Shown: positions 25,830-36,063, numbered from the stretch's first letter. The stretch: 64,000 nucleotides of DNA from Blastococcus sp. CPCC 205250 (GCF_019799925.1 NZ_JABGCG010000008.1:186001-250000); one strand, 5' to 3'. Made by a program: numbers and translations. Notes: generated by a model from the letters alone, not told the origin.

Positions 25830-25931
25830 TCGTCCGGCGGACGGGTGTCCTCCGGCCGTCCGCGACGGTGTCGCCGCGCCGTCTGCGACGATGCCGCCGG
25901 CCCGGTCCGCGGGCCGGGGAGGGGGCCCGGG

Positions 25932-26207
25932 GTGTTCGCGGTGACCCGGTTGCGCGTGCCCGCCGACGTCGAGGGTTTCCCCGCCGACGTGGCGGCGCTG
26001 CTGGCCGCCCTCGCCGGCCGGCCCGGCTTCCGCGACGGGCACGCCGGCGAGGCCGCCGAGGAACCGGGGCTGTGGGCCCTGGTCACCGTCTGGGACGGCG
26101 TCGGCGCGTACCGGCGGGCGCTGTCGGCGGCCGAGGTGAAGATCGCGGGCGCACCGGTGTGGGTGCACGCCGTCGACGAGCCGGGCGCGTTCCTGCCGCC
26201 GGGCTGA
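25932..26207 (+). CDS. Small ABM-type (dimeric ferredoxin-like) protein
   Basis: A 91-residue protein starting at a GTG after a ggggaggggg ribosome site. The pattern (VTRLRVPADVEGFPADVAALLAALAGRPGFRDGHAG, then LWALVTVWDGVGAYRRALSA) is that of the antibiotic biosynthesis monooxygenase/dimeric alpha-beta barrel family. Members are small oxygenases, heme-degrading enzymes or simply ligand-binding dimers. No catalytic residue set is clear here. It stands alone, on the same strand as glyS, 83 bases upstream of it, so it may share its transcript. Confidence 0.75.
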   Translation: MFAVTRLRVPADVEGFPADVAALLAALAGRPGFRDGHAGEAAEEPGLWALVTVWDGVGAYRRALSAAEVKIAGAPVWVHAVDEPGAFLPPG

Positions 26208-26290
26208 GGCCACGCCGGGGGGCGTCGGGGCACGCGACTACCGTGGACGGGTCAACCGCCGACCGCCAGCCGGATGGAGCCTGAGAGCCC

Positions 26291-27694
<1,404 letters not shown>

Positions 27695-27698
27695 GCGG

Positions 27699-27745
27699 GT
27701 GCGCCGGGGCCGCGTTCCACTGCCTGGGACGCGGCGCCGGCGCAC
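27699..27745. terminator. Terminator hairpin after glyS
   Basis: A 20-bp stem (27699-27718 with 27726-27745, two mismatches) and a 7-base loop, starting five bases after the glyS stop. Confidence 0.75.
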
Positions 27746-27786
27746 ACGCTCGGGGGTGACCTGCGTCGCCGCCTACCCTGGGACCC

Positions 27787-28947
27787 GTGACCAGCACCCT
27801 CGAGCCGGCGACGGCGGTCGCGCCGCTGCAGCTCGGGCCGCTGACGGTCGACCCCGCCGTGGTGCTCGCGCCGATGGCCGGCATCACCAACCCGGCGTTC
27901 CGGACGCTGTGCCGGGAGTTCGGTGCGGGCCTCTACGTCTGCGAGATGATCACCACCCGCGCGCTGGTCGAGGGCAACGCGAAGACGCTGCAGATGGTGC
28001 AGGCCACGCCCGAGGAGGCGGCGGAGGGCTTCTCCGTGCAGCTCTACGGCGTCGACCCGGCGACGGTGGGCCGCGCCGTGGAGATGCTCGTCGACGAGGG
28101 CGTCGCCGGTACCCGCCCGGCCCACATCGACCTGAACTTCGGCTGCCCGGTGCCCAAGGTGACCCGCAAGGGCGGTGGGTCGGCGCTGCCGTGGCGCCGG
28201 CGCCTGCTCGCCGACATCGTGCGCTCCGCGGTGCGTGCGGCACGGGACGTGCCGGTCACCATCAAGACGCGCATCGGCATCGACGCCGAGCACGTCACCT
28301 ACCTGGACGCCGGCCGGATCGCCCAGGACGAGGGGGCGGCGGCGATCACGCTGCACGGCCGCACCGCCGACCAGCTGTACAGCGGCACCGCCGACTGGGC
28401 GCCGATCGCGCGGCTGGTCGAGGCCGTGGACATCCCGGTGCTGGGCAACGGCGACGTCTGGGAGGCCGACGACGCGTTGCGGCTGGTCGCCGAGACCGGC
28501 TGCGCGGGCGTCGTCATCGGCCGGGGGTGCCTGGGCCGGCCGTGGCTGTTCGGCGATCTCGCCGCGGCCTTCGCCGGGTCACCCCGGCGGGCGCTGCCGA
28601 CGCTGCGCGAGGTCGCCGCGGTGATGCTCCGCCACGCCGAGCTGCTGTCGGCCGGGCAGGGCGAGCTGCACGGCTGCACCGACTTCCGCAAGCACGTCGC
28701 CTGGTACCTCAAGGGCTTCTCCGTCGGCTCCGACGTCCGCCGGGCCCTGGCGATGGTCTCCTCGCTCGACGAGCTGGCCGGCCTGCTGGCGCGGATCCCC
28801 GACCAGCCCTACCCGACCGCCGTCCTGGGCGGGCCGCGCGGGCGCACCAGCCAGCCGCGGCCGGTGGCGCTGCCCGAGGGCTGGCTGGCCGATCGCGACG
28901 ACCCCCGTCCGCCGGCCGGCGCCGAGCTGCTGGTGGGTGGCGGGTGA
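27787..28947 (+). CDS. dus: tRNA-dihydrouridine synthase (DusB-like)
   Basis: A 386-residue FMN-dependent TIM-barrel enzyme. VVLAPMAGITNPAFR binds FMN near the start. The catalytic cysteine sits in DLNFGCPVPKVTRKGGG (near residue 120), followed by TIKTRIGID, ITLHGRTADQLYSG and VLGNGDVW, then the C-terminal helical tRNA-binding domain. It reduces uridines in tRNA D-loops. The GTG start is well placed. Its stop overlaps the next gene by four bases (GTGA). Confidence 0.94.
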   Translation: MTSTLEPATAVAPLQLGPLTVDPAVVLAPMAGITNPAFRTLCREFGAGLYVCEMITTRALVEGNAKTLQMVQATPEEAAEGFSVQLYGVDPATVGRAVEMLVDEGVAGTRPAHIDLNFGCPVPKVTRKGGGSALPWRRRLLADIVRSAVRAARDVPVTIKTRIGIDAEHVTYLDAGRIAQDEGAAAITLHGRTADQLYSGTADWAPIARLVEAVDIPVLGNGDVWEADDALRLVAETGCAGVVIGRGCLGRPWLFGDLAAAFAGSPRRALPTLREVAAVMLRHAELLSAGQGELHGCTDFRKHVAWYLKGFSVGSDVRRALAMVSSLDELAGLLARIPDQPYPTAVLGGPRGRTSQPRPVALPEGWLADRDDPRPPAGAELLVGGG

Positions 28948-29396
28948 GCACCACGCCGGAGGGGCCGTTCCTCTACGACGACGAGCCGACCAGCCCGCAC
29001 ACCGCCGCCCCGCGCAACCGCAACGGGCTGCTGCTGGGGATCATGCTGGCCACGGTGGTGGTCGGGGTGGCGATGGTGCTGCTCATGCCCCTGGTCAAGG
29101 GGTCGCCGGAGGAGCGGTCGAACGCGTCGGTCACCGTCTTCTACGCCTCGCTGGCCGACGGCGACCTCGCCACCGCGACGCAGCTGCTGTGCACGGCCGA
29201 GCGCGACCGGCTGGGCGACGAGGACCCGGCCGGGGACTACGCCCGCGAGGGCGTCCCGGAGATCACCGGCTCCCGCGAGACCGAGGTGGACGGCGACACC
29301 GTCCGGCAGGTCACCGTCCGCTGGGACGACGACAGCACGGCGACCATCACGGTCGTCGCGGAGGACGGCCCGCGGATCTGCGGCATCGAGGGCTGA
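28944..29396 (+). CDS. Single-pass membrane protein with small extracytoplasmic domain
   Basis: A 150-residue protein with a short cytoplasmic Pro/Asp-rich start. One helix (about 27-49, NGLLLGIMLATVVVGVAMVLL) precedes an outside domain of about 95 residues of NTF2-like/DUF4878 appearance (SNASVTVFYASLADGDLATATQLLC, ending GPRICGIEG). Two cysteines, in LLC and RICG, are in the same positions as in the next gene and probably pair. It is coupled to dus by a 4-base overlap, although no functional link is evident. Confidence 0.75.
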   Translation: MSTTPEGPFLYDDEPTSPHTAAPRNRNGLLLGIMLATVVVGVAMVLLMPLVKGSPEERSNASVTVFYASLADGDLATATQLLCTAERDRLGDEDPAGDYAREGVPEITGSRETEVDGDTVRQVTVRWDDDSTATITVVAEDGPRICGIEG

Positions 29397-29532
29397 GCAC
29401 TCGAGTGTGACGGGCGGTGCGACATCGCGCGGGCCGCGCGCGGATGCCTTTGCAGAGGGCGCACCTGCTGCCACCATGGCGCGGCCCGCGGACGGTTCGT
29501 GTCCCCGGGTGCCCTGTGCGAGAGGAAGACCG

Positions 29533-30186
29533 TTGTCCCAGCCCCCGTTCCCGCCGCCGCCTGCCGCGCCCCGTGGCGGTGGTCAGCCGCCCGCTCCGCC
29601 GATCGGTGGGGGCCAGCCGCCCGCCGCGCCGACCCAGGTCGGGTTCCCGGGTCAGGTCCAGCTCGCTCCCCAGCCGCAGTACGCCCCGTCGCCGCAGCAG
29701 GCGCAGGCGCTGCAGGGTGGCCCCCTCGCCGTCGGCTTCCCGAACTACCGCTCGCCGCAGCCGTCGCCCCCGTGGATGACGGGCAAGATCGTCGGCGCGG
29801 TCGTCGTCCTGGCCACCGTGGTCTTCGCGGTCGTGGGCTTCATCATCGTCAGCGGCCGCGGGGCGAACAGCCCCGAGGGCGCGGTCGAGCAGTTCGTCCA
29901 GCAGATGAACGAGCGCGACGCCGAGGGCGTCTACGACCTGCTCTGCGAGCAGGCCGCCCGCGAGACCTCGGTCGGCGAGCTCGAGCAGGCCCTCGCCCTG
30001 CTGCCCCCGGGCGAGATCGGCGTCGACGTGCACGACGCCACCGAGGCCACGAACGGCGCGGTGTCCGGCCAGAACGTGAGCACGACCGTGACCGCCAACG
30101 GGCAGTCCGGGGAGGCCACCTTCTTCGTCACCGAGGACAAGGGCTGGCGCGTCTGCGGCGGCGACGGCACGTCGGTCTTCTTCTGA
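29533..30186 (+). CDS. Single-pass membrane protein, proline-rich N-terminus, NTF2-like outside domain
   Basis: A 217-residue protein from a TTG start after agaggaag. Residues 1-80 are Pro/Gln/Gly-rich and cytoplasmic, the helix is at about 85-107 (VGAVVVLATVVFAVVGFIIV), and the rest is an outside domain of DUF4878 type. That domain begins SPEGAVEQFVQQMNERDAEGVYDLLC and ends GWRVCGGDGTSVFF. The two cysteines match those of the upstream neighbour, so these are paralogues. Function unknown. A strong terminator follows directly. Confidence 0.78.
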   Translation: MSQPPFPPPPAAPRGGGQPPAPPIGGGQPPAAPTQVGFPGQVQLAPQPQYAPSPQQAQALQGGPLAVGFPNYRSPQPSPPWMTGKIVGAVVVLATVVFAVVGFIIVSGRGANSPEGAVEQFVQQMNERDAEGVYDLLCEQAARETSVGELEQALALLPPGEIGVDVHDATEATNGAVSGQNVSTTVTANGQSGEATFFVTEDKGWRVCGGDGTSVFF

Positions 30187-30193
30187 TCCACCC

Positions 30194-30231
30194 CGCAGCG
30201 CCGCGCGACGACGCCGTCGCGCGGCGCTGCG
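30194..30231. terminator. Terminator hairpin
   Basis: A perfect 16-bp stem (30194-30209 with 30216-30231) and a 6-base loop, eight bases after the stop of the 29533 gene. Confidence 0.85.
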
Positions 30232-30365
30232 GCGCGTCCGGCCGTGCCGCGTCACGGGCTGCCGGCCGGCGCCGGGGCCGGCCCTGCCGGGAGCCGACGT
30301 CGCCCGGGCGACCGGCCTCGTCGCGGGTCCGGCACGGCGTCGGTGCCGCGTGGTACGCATGACCC

Positions 30366-30998
30366 GTGGGGGTGCGGATCGGGAGCCTGGTCGTCCGGCT
30401 GGCCGGTGCCGCCGTCCTGGCGGTCGTGCTGGTGGTGGCCTCGACGGCGCTGGCCATCTGGTGGACCGCCCGGCAGGACTCCCGGCCGGCGTCCGACGCG
30501 ATCGTCGTCCTGGGGTCGGCGCAGTACAACGGCGTCCCGTCGTCGATCTTCGAGGCCCGGCTGGAGCACGCGCTGCGGCTCTACGAGGAGGGCGTCGCCC
30601 CGGTGATCGTCACCGTGGGCGGCAAGGCGGCCGGTGACCAGTTCACCGAGGCCGAGTCCGGCGCGGAGTACCTGGCTGAGTCCGGGGGCGTCTCGCGCGA
30701 CGCGCTCCTGCCGGTGCCCGAGGGGGTGGACACTCTGGAGAGCATGCGGGCGGTGGCCCGCGTCTTCGAGGAGCAGGGGCTGGAGAGCGCGGTGCTGGTG
30801 ACCGACCCGTGGCACGCGATGCGTGCCGAGCGGATGGCGGAGGACGCGGGGATCGAGGCGGACAGCTCGCCCACCCGCCAGGGCCCGGCCGTGCAGACGC
30901 GCACGACGCAGTTCCTCTACATCCTGCGCGAGACCGGGGCGTACCTGCTGTACCGCGCCACCGGCGAGAGCGTCGCGGGCGCGCCGGGGATCGGCTGA
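30366..30998 (+). CDS. YdcF-family (DUF218) membrane-anchored protein
   Basis: A 210-residue protein. An N-terminal membrane anchor (about 10-32) is followed by the DUF218 fold: SDAIVVLGSAQYNGVPSSIFEARLEHA, GVAPVIVTVGGKAAGDQFTEAE, a LESMRAV segment and VLVTDPWHAMRAERMA. The GxxxxxxxD and ExxS-type polar residues typical of this family are present. YdcF/SanA proteins are envelope-associated; S-adenosylmethionine binding is reported for one member, but the substrate is unknown. GTG start. It is the first gene of an overlapping run into dnaG (TGATG junctions). Confidence 0.82.
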   Translation: MGVRIGSLVVRLAGAAVLAVVLVVASTALAIWWTARQDSRPASDAIVVLGSAQYNGVPSSIFEARLEHALRLYEEGVAPVIVTVGGKAAGDQFTEAESGAEYLAESGGVSRDALLPVPEGVDTLESMRAVARVFEEQGLESAVLVTDPWHAMRAERMAEDAGIEADSSPTRQGPAVQTRTTQFLYILRETGAYLLYRATGESVAGAPGIG

Positions 30999-31522
30999 TG
31001 TCGCACGTGCTCGAGGTGGGGAAGGCCGGCTCCGCCGGGGTGGAGAAGGGCGTGTCGCCGGTGCTCCGCGACGGCGTCGTCGTCGCCGCGCTGCGGGCCT
31101 CGAACTGGAAGGAGGCGGCCACGGCCGTCGTCGGCGAGCGCGAGTGGGTGTTCGCGAAGCAGAAGCGGGAGCTGACCGGTCGCTGGTCGGTCGACCCCGA
31201 GGACAGCGCCCGGCTGCGTGCGCGGCAGACGTCGATGTGGAAGGGCACCTGGGAGGCCGACCTGGCGGGGACGCCGGTCGCCGTGTCGAGCCTGTCGATG
31301 TGGAAGGGCACGCACCGGTACACCAGCGGGGGCCGGACGCTCGCCGAGAGCGGGTCGACCGGCGGCTGGTCGCCGCGGCCGACGCTGAGCTGCGACGAGT
31401 CGCTGCCGCTGGACCACCAGGTGTTCCTGCTGTGGCTGGAGCTGGTGGTCAGCCGGCGGAACTCCTCCGCGGCGACCGGCGCGATCGTCGCCGGTGGAGC
31501 CGCCGCGGCGGGGGGCAGCTGA
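30998..31522 (+). CDS. Uncharacterised protein, possibly LURP-one/tubby-like
   Basis: A 174-residue protein built of beta-strand-like segments with repeated tryptophan turns: ASNWKEAATAVV, TSMWKGTWEADL, LSMWKGTHRYTS. A hydrophobic, glycine-ending tail (LDHQVFLLWLELVV, then GAIVAGGAAAAGG) closes the protein. The pattern of a short scaffolding beta-barrel plus one C-terminal helix recalls LURP-one/tubby-like folds, but I am not sure. The tail may contact the membrane. Its ATG overlaps the YdcF stop, and its stop overlaps the dnaG ATG, so it is tightly coupled to both. Confidence 0.7.
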   Translation: MSHVLEVGKAGSAGVEKGVSPVLRDGVVVAALRASNWKEAATAVVGEREWVFAKQKRELTGRWSVDPEDSARLRARQTSMWKGTWEADLAGTPVAVSSLSMWKGTHRYTSGGRTLAESGSTGGWSPRPTLSCDESLPLDHQVFLLWLELVVSRRNSSAATGAIVAGGAAAAGGS

Positions 31523-33405
31523 TGTCCGGGCGCGGGCGGATCCGGGCCGCCGACATCGCCGCGGTCCGCGAGCGCAGTCGCATCGACGAGGTCATCGGCG
31601 AGCACCTGCAGCTCAAGCGGGCCGGCGGGGGGAGCCTCAAGGGGCTGTGCCCCTTCCACGACGAGAAGTCGCCGTCGTTCCACGTCACCCCCTCGCGCGG
31701 GCTCTACCACTGTTTTGGTTGTGGGGAAGGCGGCGACGTCATCTCCTTCATCCAGAAGGTCGACCACCTGACCTTCAGCGAGGCCGTCGAGCGGCTGGCC
31801 GGGCAGACCGGCATCCAGCTGCACTACGAGGACGACGGCGGCCGGCCCACCGGGGCGCCCGACCGCCGGGACGCCGGACAGCGCGCCCGCCTCGTCGCGG
31901 CGAACACCGCCGCCGCCGACTTCTACGCCGAGCAATTGCGCAGCCCCGAGGCGGCGCCGGCCCGGCAGTTCCTCGCCGACCGCGGGTTCGACCGGCAGGT
32001 GGCCCTCGACTACGGCTGCGGCTACGCGCCGGGCGGCTGGGACACCCTCACCCGGCACCTGCGCGCGAAGGGGTACAGCCAGGAGGAGCTGGTCACCGCC
32101 GGCCTGGCCAAGGAGTCCAGCCGCGGCACGCTCATCGACCGCTTCCACCGCCGGCTGGTGTGGCCCATCCGCGACATCACCGGTGACGTCATCGGCTTCG
32201 GCGCCCGCAAGCTGATGGACGACGACCCGGGCCCGAAGTACCTGAACACGCCGGAGACGCCCCTCTACAAGAAGAGCACCGTGCTCTACGGCCTCGACCG
32301 GGCGAAGCGGGACATCGCCCGCCGGCACCAGGCGGTCGTCGTCGAGGGCTACACCGACGTCATGGCCTGCCACCTCGCCGGCGTGACGACGGCGGTCGCC
32401 TCCTGCGGCACCGCCTTCGGCGCGGAGCACATCAGCGTGCTGCGCCGGCTGCTCATGGACCAGGACGAGTTCCGCGGGGAGGTCGTCTACACCTTCGACG
32501 GCGACGCCGCCGGGCAGGCCGCGGCCATGAAGACGTTCAAGGAGGACCAGCGCTTCGTGGCGCAGACCTTCGTGGCCGTCGAGTCCGAGGGCCGTGACCC
32601 CTGCGAGCTGCGCCAGGCCCACGGCGACGCCGCCGTCCGCGATCTGGTCGCCCGGCGCACGCCGCTCATCGAGTTCGTGCTCCGGACGCTGCTGGCCGAG
32701 TACGACCTGGAGACCGTCGAGGGGCGGGTGGCGGCGCTCGACCGGACTGCACCGCTGCTCGCGCAGGTCAAGGACCACGCGCTGCGCCCGGCCTACGCGC
32801 GGCGGCTGGCCGCCCTGATCGGCGACACCGACGAGGCCGAGGTGCTGGAGCGGGTCCGCCGCCTCCAGGGCGGGGGCGACGCGCCGGCCCGCGGCCGGGC
32901 CCGCACACCGCGGCGCACCCCCGACGACGCCGCGCTGGAGGTGGAGCGCGAGGCGGTCAAGGCGGCGCTGCAGGTGCCCGAGCTGGCCGGCCCGTCGTTC
33001 GACGCCATCCCGGCCGAGGCCTACACCGACCCCGACCACGCCGCGGTGGCCGCCGCGGTCGCCGCAGCCGGGGGAGCGGCCGCTGCCCAGGTGTCCGGGC
33101 CGGCCTGGCTCGACGAGGTGGCCGCGCACTGCGACCGCGAGACCGCCCGCGCCCAGCTCACCGCGCTGGCGGTCGAGCCCCTGCGCTCTGTGGGGGAGGC
33201 CGACGCGGGGTACGTGCTCGCCGTCCTCGCCCGCCTGCAGGAGATGGCGATCGTGCGCCAGGTGTCCACGCTCAAGGGGCGACTGCAGCGGATGAACCCC
33301 GTGGAGCAGGCCGACGACTACACCCGGGTCTTCGGCCAGCTCCTCGCGCTCGAGCAGCAGGCCCGGTCGCTGCGCGAGCGCGCGATGGGCGGGCTCACCC
33401 CGTGA
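31522..33405 (+). CDS. dnaG: DNA primase
   Basis: A 627-residue DnaG. The N-terminal CHC2 zinc site has C43, H46, C64 and C67 (CPFHDEKSPSF ... YHCFGCGEGGD). The RNA polymerase core includes FGARKLMDDDPGPKYLNTPET. The TOPRIM domain has VVVEGYTDVMACH and the metal-binding DGDAAGQAA. The C-terminal helical helicase-interaction domain ends at residue 627. It makes RNA primers at the replication fork in partnership with DnaB. A Pro/Arg-rich hinge near 465-475 separates the core from the helicase-binding domain. Confidence 0.97.
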   Translation: MSGRGRIRAADIAAVRERSRIDEVIGEHLQLKRAGGGSLKGLCPFHDEKSPSFHVTPSRGLYHCFGCGEGGDVISFIQKVDHLTFSEAVERLAGQTGIQLHYEDDGGRPTGAPDRRDAGQRARLVAANTAAADFYAEQLRSPEAAPARQFLADRGFDRQVALDYGCGYAPGGWDTLTRHLRAKGYSQEELVTAGLAKESSRGTLIDRFHRRLVWPIRDITGDVIGFGARKLMDDDPGPKYLNTPETPLYKKSTVLYGLDRAKRDIARRHQAVVVEGYTDVMACHLAGVTTAVASCGTAFGAEHISVLRRLLMDQDEFRGEVVYTFDGDAAGQAAAMKTFKEDQRFVAQTFVAVESEGRDPCELRQAHGDAAVRDLVARRTPLIEFVLRTLLAEYDLETVEGRVAALDRTAPLLAQVKDHALRPAYARRLAALIGDTDEAEVLERVRRLQGGGDAPARGRARTPRRTPDDAALEVEREAVKAALQVPELAGPSFDAIPAEAYTDPDHAAVAAAVAAAGGAAAAQVSGPAWLDEVAAHCDRETARAQLTALAVEPLRSVGEADAGYVLAVLARLQEMAIVRQVSTLKGRLQRMNPVEQADDYTRVFGQLLALEQQARSLRERAMGGLTP

Positions 33406-33983
33406 ACCTGTCCGAGTGGGTGCGCCGGCGCTTCGCCCGGCCGCCGGAGGCCGTGCGGGCCGTCGTCCTCGCCTCCGCCGACCCGGACGAGCGCCTGCTG
33501 GCCTGGGGAGAGCTCGTGCGCGGTGAGGGCTGGCTGGTCGCCACCTCGCGCGGGCTGCGCCGGGTGCCGGGCGGGCTCGCCCTCGACGCCGCCGGCGAGG
33601 TCGGCGTGCTCGCGTGGCACGAGATCGGCTCGGCGCGGTGGAGCGCCACGGCCGACGGCGGGGGCAGCTTCGCCGTCGTCCGCCTCGCGGAGGTGGAGCC
33701 CGGCGTCCAGGCGCGGCAGCCCGCCGAGCGGTACGTGCTCGCCGACGCCGGCGAGCTGCCCGGGGTGGTGCGCAAGCGCGTCGACCAGACCGTCGTGGAC
33801 AGCCGGCGCTCGCCGCTGCCCGGTGGGGGAGCGGTGCTGCTGGTGGCGCGCCGGGTGCCCGGTCAGGCCGCACGGGAGTGGAGCGTCGTCTTCGACGACG
33901 ACGCCGACCGGCACGACGCCACCTCGCGCGAGGTGGCCCGGCAGAAGCTGGCCGACGCCGTCGCCGCGGAACAGCCCGACTGA
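33402..33983 (+). CDS. PH-like cytoplasmic protein of unknown function
   Basis: A 193-residue protein coupled to dnaG by a 4-base overlap (GTGA). There is no signal peptide and no membrane helix. The sequence alternates short strands (VRAVVLASADPDERLLAWGEL, GWLVATSRGLRRVPGG, HEIGSARWSATADGGG) in a pattern typical of bacterial PH-like domains. The C-terminal part is charged (WSVVFDDDADRHDATSREVARQKL). A role with primase is suggested only by position. I cannot name the family with confidence. Confidence 0.75.
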   Translation: MNLSEWVRRRFARPPEAVRAVVLASADPDERLLAWGELVRGEGWLVATSRGLRRVPGGLALDAAGEVGVLAWHEIGSARWSATADGGGSFAVVRLAEVEPGVQARQPAERYVLADAGELPGVVRKRVDQTVVDSRRSPLPGGGAVLLVARRVPGQAAREWSVVFDDDADRHDATSREVARQKLADAVAAEQPD

Positions 33984-34029
33984 GGGAGGACCCCGTCCTC
34001 CTCGGCTACGAGCCCGGGACGGGGCCGGG

Positions 34030-34239
34030 TCAGCTGGCGGACTCGGTCCCCATGCGGGCCTTGACCGAGTTGACCACCGAGTCGGCGTGCGCCTGGGCCA
34101 TGCCCGCGACCTCCTGCAGGCGCGGGTCCTCCTTGGCCTGCGACCAGGTGCGACGGATCTGCTCGTAGCGCTCGCGCCCGGCGCGGGCGCCGAGGACGTA
34201 GCCGGCACCGAAGCCGACGAGGAGGGACATCTTCGCCAT
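34030..34239 (-). CDS. Small YtxH-like membrane-associated protein
   Basis: A 69-residue protein. A short hydrophobic N-terminus with FGAGYVLGARAGRERYEQIRR, the typical start of YtxH/gas-vesicle-like small actinobacterial proteins, leads into an amphipathic helical tail (ARMGTESAS end). Often found near dnaG in actinobacteria. Probably a membrane-associated stress or packaging protein; function unproven. It ends 47 bases from the convergent PH-like gene and is preceded on its own strand by GGAGGT-like purines (tctggaggtcccc, 34240-34250). Confidence 0.8.
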   Translation of the reverse strand: MAKMSLLVGFGAGYVLGARAGRERYEQIRRTWSQAKEDPRLQEVAGMAQAHADSVVNSVKARMGTESAS

Positions 34240-34369
34240 GGGGACCTCCAGAGGCTCGGGAACTGGCGATCACCGTACGACCGCCGGACCGGCGGCGCGA
34301 CGGGGGTGCCTCCCCGGGGCCGCCGGACCGGTGAGGTACATTCGTCGGGCGTGCGGGTCGCCCCGCCCA

Positions 34370-34442
34370 TCCCCCGTAGCTCAATTGGCAGAGCATGCGA
34401 CTGTTAATCGCAGGGTTACTGGTTCGAGTCCAGTCGGGGGAG
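34370..34442 (+). tRNA. tRNA-Asn (GTT)
   Basis: The full cloverleaf is readable. The acceptor stem is 34370-34376 with 34435-34441, the D-arm has GCTC/GAGC, and the anticodon arm TGCGA/TCGCA has loop CTGTTAA (anticodon GTT). The variable loop is GGGTT and the T-arm ACTGG/CCAGT has loop TTCGAGT. The discriminator base is G and the 3' CCA is not encoded (only CA follows). A -10-like TACATT lies 28 bases upstream. The gene is the insertion site of the island that follows. Confidence 0.97.
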
Positions 34443-34444
34443 CA
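34407..34444. repeat. attL: island attachment site in the tRNA-Asn 3' half
   Basis: This 38-base segment, from the anticodon stem to just past the tRNA 3' end, is repeated at 54676-54713 with one mismatch (T-loop TTCGAG here, TTCAAG there). It marks the tRNA-proximal end of the island; the island preserves the tRNA. Confidence 0.92.
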
Positions 34445-34554
34445 AGATCCCAGGTCAGACGCTCGAATGCCCCGCTTTGTCGGCCGCTACGACGAACAAA
34501 CGACGAAGATTTGTCTCGGTCTGCCTCGCCCGCAGGGCCTTCGCCCGACGCTCA

Positions 34555-35689
34555 CTAGCGTCCGCGCTCCAGCGCTGTCGCCGCCTCAGGGGCGGCCAGG
34601 CCACGGCCCATGTAGACGTCCTGGGTCAGGCTCGGCCGGTTGTGGCCGAGGTGGTCGGCGATCTGGCGGGCCGACAGCCCGGTCTCGTCGAGCCGGGTCG
34701 CCACCGTCTTGCGGAAGACGTGCGAGGTCACCCACTCGAAGCCGGCGCGGTTCAGGGCCTGGCGCAGGTTGCTGCTGGTGTTGTGCGGATCCCGTAGCCG
34801 ACCGGTCGGGCTGGGAAAGGCCACCGCCGCGCCATCTGCCTCGGGCACCTGCGCCCGACGACGGCGGAGCAGGTCCACGACGAAGGCCGGCAGTGCGATG
34901 GTGCGTCGGCCGGCGGTGGTCTTCGGCGCCTCCTGGATGGCCAGGCCGCGGCCGGGCACGCGGATCAAGGTCGCCTCGACCCGCAGCGTCGCCGCATCGA
35001 GGTCGACAGCGGCCCAGCGGACCGCACAGGCCTCGCCGATGCGCACGCCGGTGCCGAGCATGAAGTCGACGAGGTCGAGCTTGGCCGTCTCGTCGTCGGC
35101 GGCGAGCCGCTCGCGCAGCTGGCGTTCCTCATCGACCGTCAAGGCGCGCGGCCCCGCCGTCGGCCGGCGGTGAGCTCGGCGGGAGCCGACCTCCCGCACC
35201 GGGTTCGTCGGGATCGCCCCGCGGCGGACGGCCTCCGCGAGGATGCCGGACAGCACGGAGCGGGCAGACTTGGCGGCGCCGGCGCCGTGGCTGGTGCGGA
35301 CGGCGGTCAGCAGCCGGTCGACGGCGGGCACGGTGATCTCCCGCAGCCGGAGCTGACCGATGCCCGGGAGGACGTAGCTCTGGACGGCGAAGCGGTACAG
35401 CCGCTTGGTGCCGGTGGCCAGATCGCTGTCGTCGACCTCCGCCAGCCAGGCGGTGGCCACCGTGGCGAGCCGGCTGTCGCCGCTGTTCCCCTCGTCGGGG
35501 GCGCTGTCGCGGTCGCGCCGGCGGCCCGGAGGCGGCGTTCGGCCTCGGCCTTGGTCCGACCGAAGCGGCTGACTGACCGCCGCGGCCGTCGAAGTCGCGG
35601 AAGCCGACCTGCGCCCGCACCCGGCCCCTGCCCAGGACGAGGAAGTTGACCTTGCCGAAGGTCCCCACGGCCAGCGGCGGCCTCGGCAT
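34555..35689 (-). pseudogene. int: Tyrosine integrase, two frameshifts near the N-terminus
   Basis: From an ATG at 35689 the chain starts MPRPPLAVGTFGKV ... VGFRDFDG, the classic start of actinobacterial tRNA-targeting integrases. It then continues in a second frame (RFGRTKAEAERRLRAA) and a third (RDRDSAPDEG, then TAWLAEVDD). The shifts lie near 35570-35580 and about 35520 and each is one base. The third frame (34555-35460, 301 residues) holds the SAM-like core-binding domain and the catalytic domain: R in TGVRIGEAC, HVFRKT (HxxR), HLGH and the YMGRG tyrosine. If the shifts are real, only a protein lacking the arm-binding N-terminus is made; sequencing error is possible. Confidence 0.85.
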
Positions 35690-35846
35690 GTCTCGTCCCT
35701 TCGGCGTCGGAGCTGGGTTCAGGCGGCGTGCGGATGGCCTGGACTCGTCAGCCTGCGGTCGGCCAGGGCACCGTGGTGGAGCCCGGGAGGATCTGGGGAC
35801 GGCGTCGAACCTGTGGACGGCGGTGTGCGGACCGTTCCTCGGGTGG

Positions 35847-36063
35847 TCAGCCCCGTGGCCGGTCGACCGCCTCAGCGGTGCGTCGCTCCTCGACCCAGCG
35901 GGTCGAGGTCTTGCCGGCGGTACACCACGCGCCGGCCCAAGCGGAATCCGGCGGGCCCGATGCCGAGGTGCCGTCAGTAGCGCAGCGTGGCCACGGGTGT
36001 ACGGAGAACGGTGGCCGCCTCGGTGAGGGTCAGCAGCGATGTGTCTCGTGAGTTGTCGGTCAT
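35847..36063 (-). pseudogene. Excisionase/helix-turn-helix protein, broken
   Basis: From the ATG at 36061-36063 the frame gives a MerR/Xis-like helix-turn-helix start (LLTLTEAATVLRTPVATLRY). It then hits an in-frame TGA (35974-35976) where relatives have tryptophan in RYWRH. Past it the frame continues RHLGIGPAGFRLGRRVVYRRQDLD. A second lesion, a frameshift, then separates it from WVEERRTAEAVDRPRG, which ends at 35847. Such proteins help the integrase excise the element. Two independent lesions make loss of function likely. It lies about 158 bases upstream of the integrase start. Confidence 0.8.

Noticed and set aside
26208..26290. T-box or glycine riboswitch before glyS
   Set aside because: The gap is only 83 bases and shows no T-box sequence or tandem aptamer structure.
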